A DNA stretch of 64,000 nucleotides from Strigamia acuminata (GCA_949358305.1 OX442317.1:3848186-3912185); one strand, 5' to 3'; shown: positions 1 to 13,474, counted from the stretch's first letter. Notes: generated by a model not told the origin, from the letters alone. Numbers and translations are program-made.

Positions 1-3000
1 TCTGCACATGCGCATCTTGAGATCTCTGAAACACCGGAGCGAGCAGTCCGGCCCAATCCAACGGCGGCAGAGGCCGTTGAAACCGCTCGGCCAAGCAAGT
101 CAAGCAAATATAAAATGGCGAATTGATCCCGTTCGATTCGAATTTCTCTAAAAAACAAAAACAAAAAATAAAAACAAAAACAAAAACATCAAAAAATAAA
201 ACAAAAATCACCAGTTTTGTTCAATTCGCTAACCAATTCGACAATAGCTCTTAAAATACTGCTCGAATTCAGATACGAATAATCAATGGGCACTGAAAAA
301 AAAATTTAAAAAAAAATATTAAATTCAAAAAACTTCAAAACAATTAAAATTCCTCCGCACATGAATTTTGCGAACTGGCCTCCCGCGTGCAAATTGCATA
401 AACCTGACCCAACATCCATGCGGAACAATTCTGCATTCCGATATCTTTCGACAACGATATAATTTGACTCATTATGTTGAGTAATTCATTCAAACCCTCG
501 TTCGAGCTGCTTTTCAAATACGCTTCTGGAAGCTTAACAAACAAATCCAATCGATTAAACCACGATAATAAAAAGCATTTTCAGCATTTCCTCACCAACA
601 TTAAAGAACTCTGCATTCCAAACAGCGAACACAAACCGTGAATCGCAGCTAAACGATTCAAAGTGGGCGCTTGTTCCGACGCGAGCACTGGCAGCCACAC
701 TTTGAGCAAATGGTCCTTCATCTCCGGCGCGCTCGGGTACGACGTTCTTTGCAGCCAATACACCAACAACCCGAGCGATGCAGCAACTCCGCAATTCTAA
801 AAATGTAAATAAATAAATAAATAAATAAATCAATTATTTTTATTCTTTATGTGGCATTACGTTGGGTGTTTGCTTTAAAAAACCTTCCAACTTGACCAAT
901 ACTGTTTCGGCACACTCCAGTGCCATCACCTGCGCAGTACACGCGACGCAACTGATGCAGACCACCGCCAAACACAAAACCTAAAACAAATTTTAAAAAA
1001 ATTAATTTCACACCAAATTCAGTTCCCGACGTGATTTTACTTCGTGAATAACGGACGCCGAATCTTCAGTGTCGATTTTTTCCATTAAAACCGACTGAAT
1101 GTCAGCGGCGTTGAGTCTGCTTTCCACATTCGGATCCAAACACATTGCGCACGCAGCAGCGGTTAGTCCTAGCACCGAGCCAACCCTAAATTAAAAATTA
1201 AAAATCAACTAGAAAAATTAGAAAAATTATAAACTATACGTACTTATTGTCCATATCGTCACTTAAGGCCCATTGAAGAAGCGATTTTGCACTTGTGGCG
1301 AGGAATTCGTTCGCTTCGGCGCCTCCGGTCTCCCCATATCTTTGTTGGTAGAGATGAGAGAGAGAAAACCCGAGCCCCAAACCCGCGTACAACTGCAGAG
1401 CCGGCGATTCCGAGTCTTTCAACGTTTGCTGCAGAATTGCAACAATTTCCGGTATCCTGTCGGCGCGACTGCTGGCCAAATACGGGGCCAACTGAGAAAC
1501 AGACACGGCGGAACATGCCCGAACTAACATGCTCAAACTTGGATTTCCCGCTTTGTCCGTCTAAAAAAAAATAATTTAAAACAATAATTTATTTCCGCTG
1601 ATTTTTATTCAATCTAACCCCTTGAAACCACGTAAAAATCCTTCCTTTGGCCGGTCGGCCGACCGTCACGACGTGCAAAACGGTTTCCAAGACCACGGAC
1701 ATCCACGACGTGTGATCCAAGTGATCGCTGTCGTCTTTGCTCTGCGTTTTCCACGAGTCCGATTCCAACGTACAAGTGAATTTGTGAACCGCAGCTCCCA
1801 GTCCAGCCAACGCGAGAATTGTATTGCCTTGTGCCGCTGGTTTTCCTCTGCAAAAAAACAATGTCTGGAACAAAAATTACAATATAAAAAAAAGTTAAAA
1901 CTACTTTGCAGCGCCTCTTAAGATGTCGCAAAGGGTGTCGCGGGCCCACAACCAAGCGATGTTCGTCAGCGGCTCGAAATCCTCAGGATTTTTCAACGTG
2001 CCATGTTTCTTTTGCATCTCTAGTTCCGCTTTCCGGCCTTCGACGCAAACGAAATACGCTCGTTCCATGTATCCGGTCCATCCTTGACACAACGCTAAAC
2101 TTCTTTGCCATTCCGCAGCTCCGATTGGGACCTCAAAAAATATTTTTTTCTTTAAATACTTTAAATATTTTATAACCAAATTTTATACTTCATTCAGCAA
2201 AACTTCGAGTTTAGTTTGATAAGCTCGCGCTTGATTGGCGAACGAACGACCCAACGGTTGTTTATCGTTCCCGTACTCAACGGGTGGCTCGAACGACAAC
2301 AAAACGCCACCTGGATTGAAATTAAAAGTATAAAAATCCTTCTTTTCGTCCATTGATTTTCTAATTCACCAGCAAGGCTTCCCTGTAGTCCGGCTATTTT
2401 ATTGTATTCGTATTTCTTCGCCAAAAGAGCGGGCATTTCGGCTAAAACTTTATTCCGTTGGGTGACGCGATTGGTCCGAAGCGCCGAATGGTAAACACCC
2501 CTCGGAAGATTCTTAACTTCGTCTCTCAATTGCGACGACAAGAATTGGCCGTAATCTAGAATGACCGACTGCGACACGCTTTTCAACAAGTGCGTAAAGC
2601 ACGACCCGGGAATCGTCGTCACAACATCTTCCGGGTTTTTCGTCAGATCGAACGGAGTTGCCGCAAGATTTGCCGGCAACGTCACGTGTTTTTTAGCCTT
2701 AATTAAATCAAAAATAAGTTCAGACTAAATTTTTAATTTTCAAAAACATTTTACCTCTTCTGGCAATGATTTTAACTTGTATAAATCGGTTGGAAAAAAT
2801 CCTAAAGCGCGATAAGCAGCTCCGACAGCTATCGCGTCCTTATTGGAACAAACTTGCTTCCACAACCAAGACACAATTTCGCCTTTAAAAGTCTAAAAAA
2901 AACCACAAATTAATTAATTACCGTCATCAAATCAATTTATGAGTACAAATACATCGAATTCGGTGCTCTCAACCTCCAAACTCGGCGCGAGGGAAAGCAA

Positions 3001-5771
3001 TTCACAAAGTTTCCTAACAACCAACGGCCTGAAACATTAAAAATCAGTTAAAAACAATTCCAAATAATGTTTCCGAGTCATCTAAACCTGCGATCCTTGA
3101 TTAATTTCGACGCAAGGACCTTCCACGTCGTTCTCAGATCGATCACCTCCTCTTTACACAGTGCTATCACCCCATCCAGAGCCAAAACCGACGGCACAAC
3201 GCCAGCATCATTCAGGTTTTTAGCCAAAACATACGATATTGGTGGCAAACAATCCGCGCCGTACTGTTGAGGCCTAAAAAATAAAAAATTCTTTATTAAT
3301 AAAACTCAATTTCCCACCGTAATCTCTCAAAACAAAACCTCGTTTCACAAATATCTTTGAGTGACGCGGCTTTGGCGACGGTGGAATCGTAAACCTCAAT
3401 TTGGTTCTCATCAACTTTCTCCAAAATCAAATGCAGAAGAAACGGGAAAACGCGCTCCTGGTGCTGCCACAGCCGCGCCGTCAGTCGAAGCGCGAGCGCT
3501 TGCAAGTGCGGCGTGCTCGACAACATCTGGAGCATGTGCAAAACCGGTCCGATGCAGATCTTGTGCGTGGCCATGTCCGGCAAGCAATGCATCGTGTGCA
3601 AGCGCAAATCCACGTCTTTCTCGATCCCAATTTTGTGCAACACGAGCGGAAACACGTTATGAGACTACAAAACAAAAACAAAAATAAAAATCCACTCCGA
3701 AACGACTCCACGAGCAAATCTACTTGAGTTTTATCGGCCTGCGCCAAAACGACGAGCAACGAGACGGCTTTCTTCACCAGTTGTTTGTCCTGCATGCTCG
3801 ACATAATAAATCCGCAAAGCAAATGAGCGACAAAATGCCACTTGTGACTTATGCTTTTTAATTTTGTTTGGATGTTTTCGAGCCACCACAACGATAATTG
3901 CGTCGAGTTTTGTAATTTAGAAGCCAGCGACGCCACTTCCAGCGCTTGTGCAATGCTTTCGTGAAGGCTCTGGTGACTCGTCAATCTCAAATTGCTAAAA
4001 AAAATGTATATTATTATATTTTATATTGTATTATAATTAAATAACAACCTGGTACATTTCTTCGTGGCGTTTGATTCTAAATTCTTCTCGATTGAGCGAA
4101 TTAGCGACGACGCTTGCGCCTGCGCGCTCGCTTTTCCGTCCAAATTGACGCAAACGGGCATCGAAACAACGTGCAGTAAAGGTAAAAGAAAAGAGGAAGC
4201 TACTAAAGGAGATGTCCAGCCTTGATTAAGAAGACTTTCGACTATAAAAAGTAGAAAAATTAGAAATCAACATCGTTATACATCCGGTCAATAAATTTTA
4301 CATAAAACATGCTTATTCTAGTTAAGATGTTGTGATGAAGTGCCGGGCACAGTTCCATCATTTGTCCGACCAGTAATGCGGTTCCATCGGTCAGCGTGTT
4401 GGGCGTGTTCTAGAATAGCAAAATTTATAATTTAAAAAAAAAAATAAAAATAATATTTTTTTTTTGTTTTAATTACTACGTATTGTTTTAGAATGAGTTG
4501 TCGAAGGGACTGCAACGCGCTGTTGGGATCCAGATCGAGTTTCAGCATTTGGCAAATGACCGCGCACAGACAGAGTGCGACCGGGGTGATTTGGAGGTCC
4601 AGTTCGGAGTCGGTGTCGCTGCGGATCAAAGCTTTCGAAAGAATTTGAAGCATTTCGCACGATTCCTGCAGTTCGATCACAGACTCGAGCTGAAATTGAA
4701 AAGAAAAATGTTCAAATTTCAATAATTAAAATTTGTAATTGTCAATTTTGTACGCACTCGTGACCATTTAACGGTAAGTATTAAAAAATCCAACAGATTT
4801 CCGTTTTGATTTCGTTGAAAAATGTCCACCAATACGTGATAAACGCAAATGCGCAGAGACGATAAACATTGCGGATTATTCGGATCCAGAAGCAGATATT
4901 GAAGAAACGGTGTTAACATTTTAAAAATATCTTCCCTATTAAAATCAAATCAAAAAATCAATTTTTTCTCGTAAAAAAATCGAATAATTTCATTTTTTTT
5001 ACCAGTTATCATCCATTTCCAACATGGATTTCACATGCTGTAAAATATACGGCCATGTTTGTGAATTTTGTCTTAAAATCACCACAAATGGATGCTGGGT
5101 CATTCGCGAGTCATAAAGCGTCACGTTTTCTAAATCCTTAGCTTGCGCGAGTAATAATTCTTTGACTGCGCCGATCAAACCGTTCACATTTCTTCAAAAA
5201 TAAAAATGTAAATATATTAATTTCATTTTTTTTTTATATATATTTACTTCGCCGATGTAAGTCGATTTAAAATTCCATTCAGCACGTAACCGATTTCAGC
5301 ATGGCCGTGCATTGCGAGTGACGCCAATGCCCGCGCTGCAGCATTGCTCGTAACAGTGCATTGGTTGTCCGTTAAATCCCATAATAAATCCAATTCTAAA
5401 TTCTGTAGGATAAAAAAAAAATTTAAATTTAAAAAAAAAAATTGAATCGCAACATAATTTAAAAATAAAGTTGTTTATACATTTGGTGTTGCTCCAGAAA
5501 TTGCACCGTCGGCTGGTTTATTTTTTTCGACTAACACCAACAGCTTGTTGACAGCCTGAAATGGAAATAAAATTAGATTTTAGATCATCATGGACGTAAA
5601 AGACTAAAAATAACACAACCCGAACCCAAAAAACCCCGAGAAAAGTTTTGAAAAAAAAAAACATTAAAAAGAAAGTTAAAGTATGCATTTTGCAATTTCG
5701 CCATGCTTAATTTTTACCTGAACTCGGATGTACGTGTTGTCAACCTCCAATTTCCTCTGAATGTCTTCCAT
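1..5771 (-). CDS. FOCAD: Focadhesin (FOCAD) orthologue, 3' end outside window
   Basis: This is a multi-exon gene read from 5771 down past base 1. The first exon (5718-5771) starts MEDIQRKLEV and ends at a GT donor. Segments recalled from vertebrate focadhesin appear in order: THKICIGPVLHMLQML and LTARLWQHQERVFPFL (3.3-3.6 kb), IPGSCFTHLL then NLPRGVYHSAL (2.4-2.7 kb), GWTGYMERAY and IAWLWARDTL (1.9-2.2 kb), and IDYSYLNSSS (about 207-290). A last visible exon (about 1-150) reads RPLPPLDWAGLLAPVFQRSQ and runs off the edge. The in-frame stop at 344 lies beyond a GT donor near 360, so it is intronic and not the gene end. Human focadhesin is about 1800 residues, made of alpha-helical repeats. It is linked to focal adhesions and to stability of the SKI RNA-surveillance complex. 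About 20 exons are seen, with introns mostly of 50-100 nt. No damage was noticed. The family call is firm; exon edges are approximate. Confidence 0.9.
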
Positions 5772-6277
5772 TTCAATTATTCATCAATAAATAAATATAA
5801 AAGAAGAATACGCGAGCATAGTCGGTAACAAGATGAGCCTGAGATTGGTTCTGCTTTTCACCATTAGAGGGCCATTTATCTGCGGTCTAATAGTTTTTAT
5901 TTATTCAATTTTCCCATTTTTATTAAATGTTTCAAAAAAAAAAATTATATATAAAAAAATCGATTTCTTTATAATTCAATTTTTCATTTTGATCATTTTT
6001 GAATTAAGTAATTTTCTTCATCTTAAAAAACGAGCATTGTGATTGGTAGAACATCTCTATGCTGCTGCAACAACCAATCAGATTTCTGTACCATCTTTGT
6101 CCATCAAGCAGCCTCGATCAACCATCAACCCAAGTAAGAATTATTTAAATCAACTTTTTTATTACTTAGCTTATTATGTACAATTTTAATCTTTTTTACT
6201 AATTTTTTTGTCTATTTTACCATGTTTTTTTCAGTTTAGCGAAATTATTATTATATATTTCTCTAGGTATTCACTGT
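5772..6277. other. Intergenic: FOCAD upstream region
   Basis: About 500 bases separate the FOCAD start from the stop of importin paralogue A. The stretch is AT-rich and holds the FOCAD promoter by position. I see no convincing TATA element and no coding exon. A 69-codon plus-strand ORF here is low-complexity and unlike any family I know. Confidence 0.6.
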
Positions 6278-9200
6278 TCATTTTAAAAAAAATAACTTTT
6301 TGATAAAAGGTTGTTTTAACAATAGTTCTATCCCTCTCTTATACAATTTAGTTGTTGGTGATGGGGCAGGTTCAATAGGAAGCCTTAACTTTTCGATTTT
6401 CCTAATCACCAAACCGGCCAATTTTTTAACTTCTGCCTTTTCAGACTTCAAGCCAATATCAACAATTTGAAGAACATGTGGGTTGTCCACAAGATCCAAG
6501 ATGCTGCTCCCATAAACACTGCATAAATCGCTAAAATTAAAAAATTAAAATCAAATAAATACTTAAATCATTTAAAAATAAATGTATACTTCAGTTCTTC
6601 GATGCAAACAGGGACGAATCGCTCCAAATATCCATTGTGAACGTGGACAATCCGCGTAATAACTTCGACTATACTATTGATACATGGTTTCAGCATTCTC
6701 TGAACGCCTGCGTAGAGCAAATGAGTGAATAACAAAGTGTGTTCATTTCGTTGCCTCAGTGGACTCAGTTTGCGCTCGAGAAACAGAATGAACGAAATCA
6801 AACCATAGACCTAAATACACTAGACTGTGAACTTTACATTGGGCCCAGCTAGTGAGCGGAGGAGGCATTTTTGTCAGATAGTGACGTCACTGATCCGCTC
6901 CTACTTCCTGTCGTCTTAAATTTGTGAATTTAATAAAATTTTGTGTTATTTTCAGGTTAAATTTACAAATGAAATATAATTTAGAGTCATTAACAACTGA
7001 AATTCGTAAATTTCACTTAATTTCGAGTCATTTTCAAATTCCGTTATTTTCGAATTCGAGTCATTTTCTTAAAAATTTGATTCATTTTTATCAAAATTCG
7101 ATTCGTTTTCATCAAAATTCGAGTTATTTTCATCAAAATTGAATTCATTTTCATCAAAATTCGAGTCATTTTCGTTTGGAAATTTTGCTTGTATGCTGAT
7201 TTCAGGCAGCCATTACGTTGACAGGAAGTCACAGATTCACCAGTGTTATCACTTCCTGTATTCACAAGCTTTTTACCCACAATTCCTCAGTTCGCAGTCT
7301 AGTAGTATTCAGGTCTGTGATCAAACTAACGAGCAAAATACACTTACGTATAATAACTCTTTCATCGTTCTTGAAACCTTGAATAATCCCTAAATAGGCC
7401 TTCAATAAAAATTTATGAATTTCTGTTTGGTTGCGAATGAAATCGGACTAAAAAAAAATACAATACAATACAATCTGTGATAGAAGTACTATACTAGTTA
7501 TGCTTATAGTTTACTTTGGGTAACTCACATTATTTATGCGAAATCTATCCACGTGTGACTGCAAACAAACCAGAGTTGTTATTGTTTTGTCTAAATAATC
7601 CTTAAAATCTGGTCCAATTGATCTCGCGATCATGCCTATGGTGGAAATCACTTGCTCTTTCAAGAAACGGTTCACACCATTGTTCTAACAAGCCCAAAAC
7701 ACATTAACACAACATAAAACGCCTTTTTACACAAATTAAAATACTTGTAAAATCTCCAAAAGCAATGGCAATACTTCGTGGCAATAAGGATAAATGTGGA
7801 AACCAACAGCGTGGCAAATATCAGCCAATAATGCAACACCGGCGAATGTCTAACCAAATAAAAAACAACAAAGCACTTGCAAAATTATCGATAATTTCCT
7901 CCTTTACCGATTCAGGTTTTCTCTCTAATGTCAGAACCAACGTGGGTTGAAACGTTCCCACATATTTAATAAACTTATCTTGCAAAACTGAAATAAATGA
8001 ATAAACAAATCTCAAACGTGTTTCTCTGTACTGTTCACTATGTAATTGTGCATCCTGTCAAAGACCTTCGTTAAGTTGGCCCCCCAAGTATTGTCCAATC
8101 AAAGAAAATTATTGGACTTATAGATAGCCCTTTCAATGGACTAAATGGAACTGTGATTTGTTTTGATTGGACTCATTTTGAGTCATTTTGGATCATTTTG
8201 GATCATTTTTGGTTTTTTTTTTATCTTTTGGTCTTTTGATCTTTTGGTCATTTGGTCATTTGATGTTTTAGTCTTTTGACAGACAAAAAGAGCAAACGAC
8301 CAAAAAGATCAAAAAGTCCGAAAAGATCAAAAAGATCAAAAAGACAAAAAAAAACCAAAAATGATCCAAAATGACTCTAATGATCCAAAATGACTCCCAA
8401 ACGACCCCCAAACGACCTCCAAATGACCCCCAAACAACCTCCAAACGATCCCCAAATGACCCCCAAACAACCTCCAAACGACCCCCAGATGACCTCCAAA
8501 GGACCTTCAAACGACCTCCAAACGACCTTCAAACAACCTCCAAACGACCAATAAACGACCCCCAAAAGACCTTCAAACGACCTCCAAGCAACCCCCAAGC
8601 GACCTCCAAACGACCTTCAAACGACCTCCAAACGACCTCCAAACGACCCCCAAACGACCTCCAAACGATCCCCAAATGACCCCCAAACAACCTCCAAACG
8701 ACCCCCAGACGACCTCCAAACGACCTCCAAAGGACCTTCAAACGACCTCCAAACGACCTTCAAACAACCTCCAAACGACCCATAAACGACCCCCAAAAGA
8801 CCTTCAAACGACCTCCAAGCAACCCCCAAGCGACCTCCAAACGACCTCCAAACGACCTTCAAACGAATTCCAATCGACCTCCAAACAACCCCTAAATGAC
8901 CTTCAAAGGACCTTCAAACGACCTCCAAACGACCCCCAAACGACCTCCAAATGACCTCCAAACGACCTTCAAACGACCTCCAATCGACCTCCAAACGACC
9001 CCTAAATGACCTCCAAAGGACCTTCAAACAACCTCCAAACGACCCCCAAACGACCTCCAAATGACCCTTAAACAATCTCCAAACGACCCCCAAACTATTC
9101 CCGAACGATTCCCAAAAGATCTCCAAATGACCCCAAACGACCTCCAAAGGGCCGTATTTAAAAATCTAAGCGAGTCCAATTGAAATAAAGAGATGTTCAA

Positions 9201-12200
9201 TGATGTCCTTTGGATTCTGCACAAGGTCCAATGATAAATTTTGCTGGTCCATTGATTTGGGGGACTGACATCAAGTTGGTCCCCAAGATAAAAGTAAAAA
9301 ATGTGATAGGAACTAAGTGAGTCCAATCAAAACAAATCACAGTTCCATTGAAAGGGCTATCTAGTCCAATAATTTTTTTTGTTTGGACATACACTTAGGG
9401 GGCCAACTTAACGAAGGTCTGATAAAGACTACCCCGTCAGAAACATTTGTGATGAATTGATCACCTTTTACGAGTGTTGAAATCATACGTAAGACACTCT
9501 TATCCAACGCCATCTCCATTTTACTGAACGTTTCCAACAAGCAGCACATAATCATATTGGCAATCTGACTCGCTTCGTCTTGCGACAGTCTCTTTAAAAT
9601 TGTCTGCACGGTCACACAAAGCGTGGACAACGACTCCGTCGAGTGGAAAGGATTCGTGGGATCACGCAGACAACCGATTATTATCAACATTGACTTGTGC
9701 ACGGTGAAATAACATTTCTAAAATGTTAAAACTCGATCAAAAACAAATCTAAAGAAATCGCTAATCATTTACCATGGGACTTTGGCCGACGACATAACCG
9801 ACAGCAATCGATGCATCCCACCGCAGTCGATTGTCGCCATCAGCTCTGCAACGAAACCAAATCAACTACGGCCACAAAGCGCGGCCATCTTGGACGATTA
9901 TAGCGCACCTGCAAATCGTTTTCAGCAACCTCGGCACAATAATTTCAAAATTTTCCGTGATATTTCCTCTTCCGGCAAACGCCAAGCGCGAAAAAGCCTG
10001 CGACAAATCGGCAATTAACAATTACCAATTTTTCCCAACCGTTGACCCTTACGTCACATATCCCAATAGCAACTTTAGGCCCGTCGTTCAACTCGTACAG
10101 CAGCGCCTGCACGAGCATCTTCAGATTGTCGTCGTTCTCCTGCAACGCGGCACACGCTTCCGCGATCGTATGCGCGGTCGAGGCCCTCACTTCGTAATTT
10201 TTATCGTACAGAATTATATCCATCAACCTCGGCAACAAATTTTTCACGTTTTCCTTTTCACCTTTGAGGAGCAAACCTACAAAACACCACACAATAAAAC
10301 CACACAATTCGATCCAACTTATCCTTACTTAGAGCAGTGACGGCCGCATTGCGGAACCGCCAATCGGTGTTTTTGATATTCTTGGCAACAAACACCGATA
10401 TGTATTGCCGGACACTATTATCCGCGAAAGTGCTGATGAGCGTTTCCAAAAAATACGTCAAAATGTCCCAAGTTTCGTCTTCCCTTTCGTTCACCTTTTC
10501 CGGCGTAACCTCGTTCGATTTCACCTAAATTAAACCAATTCAACTACAAGTCCAGCGCTTCCCACACCAATTTTTACGGACATAAACAACGTGGTTCGTG
10601 AGCATCTCCATGAATATTGGCAACAGACTTTCCAGAGCTTTCTTGATGTACGAACGATCGTACCGCGGCGTCTTCTTCCTGTCCCGATCCGGGGTCGTGC
10701 TGAGCGCCTTCACATTGCAAATTTGCGGTCCTACATATCCAGATTTTTTTAAGTCTTCTTCCAAATAGCACAATTCTCGGCAAAACTCGATGCCCTTCAC
10801 CCGTACTTCTTTCACGTCGCTTTTCATCGCTTCGATTGCAATCTGCAATTAAATTTAAATTAAACTTAATTTGTGATCGTCAGGCCACCTGGGGGACCCA
10901 CGTCACTGCCACACACCACCTTGCGGCCCCAAGATCACCCCCTAAGTTGTTCTAGCCTGGGGGAAGGAGGGAGCTGAGTGGTGTGGGAAGGAGATGCAGA
11001 AAGAGTGCGGACACCGACCAGGACGGTCGTGTGTGTATAGAGTCTGAGGAGTTGTAGTCATCAAGGGGACAAGACGTGTCCCAGCTGTGTGGACTCTGCA
11101 TTCTTTCCCATTCACCACAGAGACGCTCAGTACTATGGTGGAGTCCATAGTGCAACCTCCATGAGTGGCCACTGCGGGTCGTAGATGAGTACGACATGAA
11201 TGTAATGTTGAACCGACCACGTCACCCATTGGGCTTTCGCCCAGTGTGTGACGGGTCGGTTGCCGGTGCGGTGTGCCTTCGTGGCGCCCACGCAACGGGT
11301 AACGGGATTCCCCATACCCCTAGACAACATAATAAAGGCCAACCAAACAATATTAGGGAGTCTCCGTTATTTTACGTGAGTATGCGTCCCACACCAGTGT
11401 AATTAGTCCCCTAATTGCTCTGGCGAAGACCATATCAGTCACAAATTAATTAATTAATTTTCGATATTACTGGAAATAATTTGGTGTCCATGAAGTGGTC
11501 CATGTATTCGTAATAGCGAGTCACAACACAAAGCACGCAAGTGAGCGCTGCAACTTTGATTTCGATGTCGGGCGTCTGGGCCGTTTCGCACACCACTTGC
11601 ATTATAAAATTGCGCTGAGACTCGATCTCGAAATTCTCTTGAAACAGTTCCGTTGCGTGCGACAGGGCCCTTGTGGCGGCCAACACGGTGCGATTACTGC
11701 GCGAGGTACAATATTTTAGTGAATAAAAATGAGTATTCGTGTTGGTATTGTGTACTTGACGGCTTTCATTCCGGTTAAAATCGATTTAAGAACTTTATTC
11801 GAGTTTCTTCTCAGAATTTGTCGCGAATCAACGGTCTAAAATCAACGAAAAACGGATCAAAGCAAGAATATTGTGCGGTTTAGTACGTACTTACAAGCTC
11901 TTGACACAACAAATCGATGGTATCCAACGAAGCTTCTTTTTTCTGCTCTAAATTCCCCGTGTTTGTAATGTTTTCCATCAAAATACTCAATAAATCGGGC
12001 CATTGGTTGTGCGGAAATTCGGTGTTTGCGATCGAAGCTATCGCCGAAGCCGCCGCACTCGGTCGTACTTCCTCGGTGCCCAACGATTTAATGATCTAGA
12101 GGAATTCCCCGAGCGTAAAAATCAATGGAAAACAAAAAAAGAGTATTAACCTACGTTGCGTTTAATGTGCTGGCGAATATCGTCGTGGATTGAGAACCAT

Positions 12201-12612
12201 TTTTGGTCGTATTCCATTTGTTGCACGTCGCCTTCTCTGGCTATGAACGCATTGCGAAGTTGTATCGCAGCACCTCTTCTGGTGTTGCTGCTGTAGTTTA
12301 TTTCGTGTAAAATGTTCGACATCTTCACTAAATATTCGACCTGAAAACAAACCAATTCGTTCATCAATTCGAGTGGGAATGCGGTCCGAGTTCACTCACT
12401 ACGCTCGATTGACAAATTTGTAGTAAAATAACTTGAGCCGTTTCCGCTTCCAGTTCATCTAAAACGAAACCAAAGCGAGTATAAATTGTAAATTTGTAAA
12501 TATCCACTCGAAAGATCGATTCACCAGTTGAAAGAGACTTCTCCAGAACAGCATGTAATTCTATAAATTGTTTTTGAGGTGTAGATTTGAACAGTTTGTT
12601 TGCTAACTCCAT
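6278..12612 (-). CDS. KPNB1-like: Importin subunit beta-1-like paralogue A
   Basis: This is a HEAT-repeat nuclear import receptor of the importin-beta-1 (Ketel) family. In the family it carries cargo or importin-alpha through the nuclear pore and releases it on binding RanGTP. Exon 1 (12535-12612) encodes MELANKLFKS and ends in LSTG. Later exons give GTEEVRPSAAASAIASIA and FPHNQWPDLL, which match the conserved N-terminal HEAT repeats. EIESQRNFIMQVVCETAQ and FVAKNIKNTDWRFRNAA follow in order. The last exon (stop at 6278) matches the family C-terminal helix and ends in a longer basic tail. The family's acidic loop is replaced by EREDETW. Four mobile insertions (6819-7303, 8062-9420, its internal minisatellite, 10872-11443) all fall in introns and leave exons readable. 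It is probably expressed and diverged; the role is inferred from family only. Confidence 0.85.
6819..7303. mobile_element. MITE with ACTAGACTG inverted ends, intron of importin A
   Basis: Left end ACTAGACTGTGAACT and right end AGTTCGCAGTCTAGT are inverted copies, about 14 of 15 bases. The interior holds loose repeats around TTCATCAAAATTCGA (7080-7170) and no coding capacity. It lies between the exon ending near 7345 and the exon near 6590-6710. The first bases resemble CACTA-type ends if the preceding C is counted, but no clear target duplication is visible, so the class is unresolved. Confidence 0.55.
8062..9420. mobile_element. Foldback element with ~130-bp terminal inverted repeats and a minisatellite core
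   Basis: The left arm starts AGACCTTCGTTAAGTTGGCC and the right arm ends with its near-exact complement. Both arms continue through GATAGCCCTTTCAATGGA and GAACTGTGATTTGTTTTG to about 130 bases. The core is a hairpin of TTTTGGTC/GACCAAAA repeats (8200-8400) and a long 11-bp minisatellite. It sits in an intron of importin A between the exons encoding LRMISTLVK and KFIKYVGTFQP. No transposase is visible, so it is non-autonomous. Confidence 0.75.
8392..9150. repeat. Minisatellite, ~11-bp unit CCAAACGACCT, with higher-order repeat
   Basis: About 70 head-to-tail units vary around CCAAACGACCT (also CCAAACGACCC and TCAAACGACCT). A longer block of about 190 bases starting near 8437 recurs near 8666 with the same order of variants, so whole blocks were also duplicated. 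Long open frames on both strands here come from the repeat and are not genes. Confidence 0.85.
10872..11443 (-). mobile_element. Solo LTR-like repeat, copy 1 (intron of importin A)
   Basis: A 572-base element reads, on the minus strand, from TGTGACTGATATGGTC to GATCACA. The ends are TG...CA with a short inverted TGTGA/TCACA. It is flanked by a 4-base direct repeat AATT (10868-10871 and 11444-11447). Related copies lie at 22364-22893 and 53939-54557. A poly(A)-signal-like AATAAAGG lies inside. TG...CA ends, a short target duplication and no coding frame fit a solo LTR, though the parent retroelement is not seen. Confidence 0.6.
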
Positions 12613-13095
12613 TTATCATTTACTCTGAAAATTTATTGCATTTGCTATTCCGCTTTATTTTATTTTATGTTATAACACTCAATTCATGTGCACTTGCTTT
12701 GTTAAAGCGCTGTTGTTGTGTTAATCAAATGGAAGGAACGAAATAAATAAGTCAAAATTTACTCTTTTCTCCTTTGCTATTTTTATTTTTGTTTTTTGCG
12801 ATTTTGTAATTTACATACGAAATTAATTTTCCCACATTTTTCGAAAGCGAAAACAAAAAATATAACACATTTTCAATAACGAGAGCTCGCATTCATCCAG
12901 TGTGCTCATGTCTCCCGTGGCTCGTAAATTTACATCAATTCGTGTCAATTCAGATCATTTCCTCCAAGAAAGACGTCCAAAGGTGTTGCAAATTTTGTGC
13001 AAGGCTTGAAAAGGCTTGTGCAATGCGTGACGGCAGCGACTTGAAGAAACCTAAACGCGAATCGGCAACATCAGCTTTTTCCCGTAGACGAATAA

Positions 13096-13183
13096 GTTAT
13101 TTTACCAGTCACAGAAGCCGTCATTTCGTCTTGAAGTCCGTCTCTGTCTTCACGAGATTTCACTAATTTCCTGACGAACTCCA
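13096..13183 (-). pseudogene. Orphan importin-beta-like first exon
   Basis: The minus strand reads MEFVRKLVKS and then an in-frame stretch ending SVTG at a GTAAAA donor. This layout, with a phase-1 donor after a final G codon base, copies exon 1 of paralogue A (MELANKLFKS...LSTG). The bases just upstream also match (TTTTGAGAGTAAA versus TTCAGAGTAAATGATAAA). No second exon follows before paralogue A starts at 12612. It is most simply the stump of a deleted sixth copy. An alternative leader exon for A is less likely because A has its own start. Confidence 0.5.
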
Positions 13184-13474
13184 TTTTACTCTCAAAATTT
13201 TTTCGAGTATTCTAATTTTTTTGGGAAAATATGTGAAGGAAATAAATTTTCAACGTTTACTGTGTCATGTGATTGTTCGAATGACACATGACACATGCAC
13301 GGTTATTATTAGCGGTGCTGCAGAGGAGCACAACGCTAAGCTACCAAGGGGGCTTGATTGCAGTACACAGCAATCGCATTTTTTTCTTCAGATTACCGCA
13401 TCGAGTTTTTAAAAAAATAGCAAAAATTGCCGCGTACTGCAATACCCAAACTTGCTATTTTTCCTTTTTTGGTG

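Noticed and set aside
344-360. Stop codon as the end of the focadhesin gene
   Set aside because: The bases follow a GT donor, and two further exons matching focadhesin lie at about 207-290 and 1-150.
5833-6042. Plus-strand open frame of 69 codons next to the FOCAD start
   Set aside because: It is Phe/Ile/Lys-rich low-complexity translation of AT-rich intergenic DNA, with no splice or homology support.
8371-8954. Long open frames rich in Thr, Lys, Arg and Pro
   Set aside because: They are produced by the 11-bp minisatellite and shift with its variants; there is no start context or family.
12900-13166. Plus-strand open frame of 88 codons
   Set aside because: It overlaps the orphan importin exon in antisense and has no recognisable motif.
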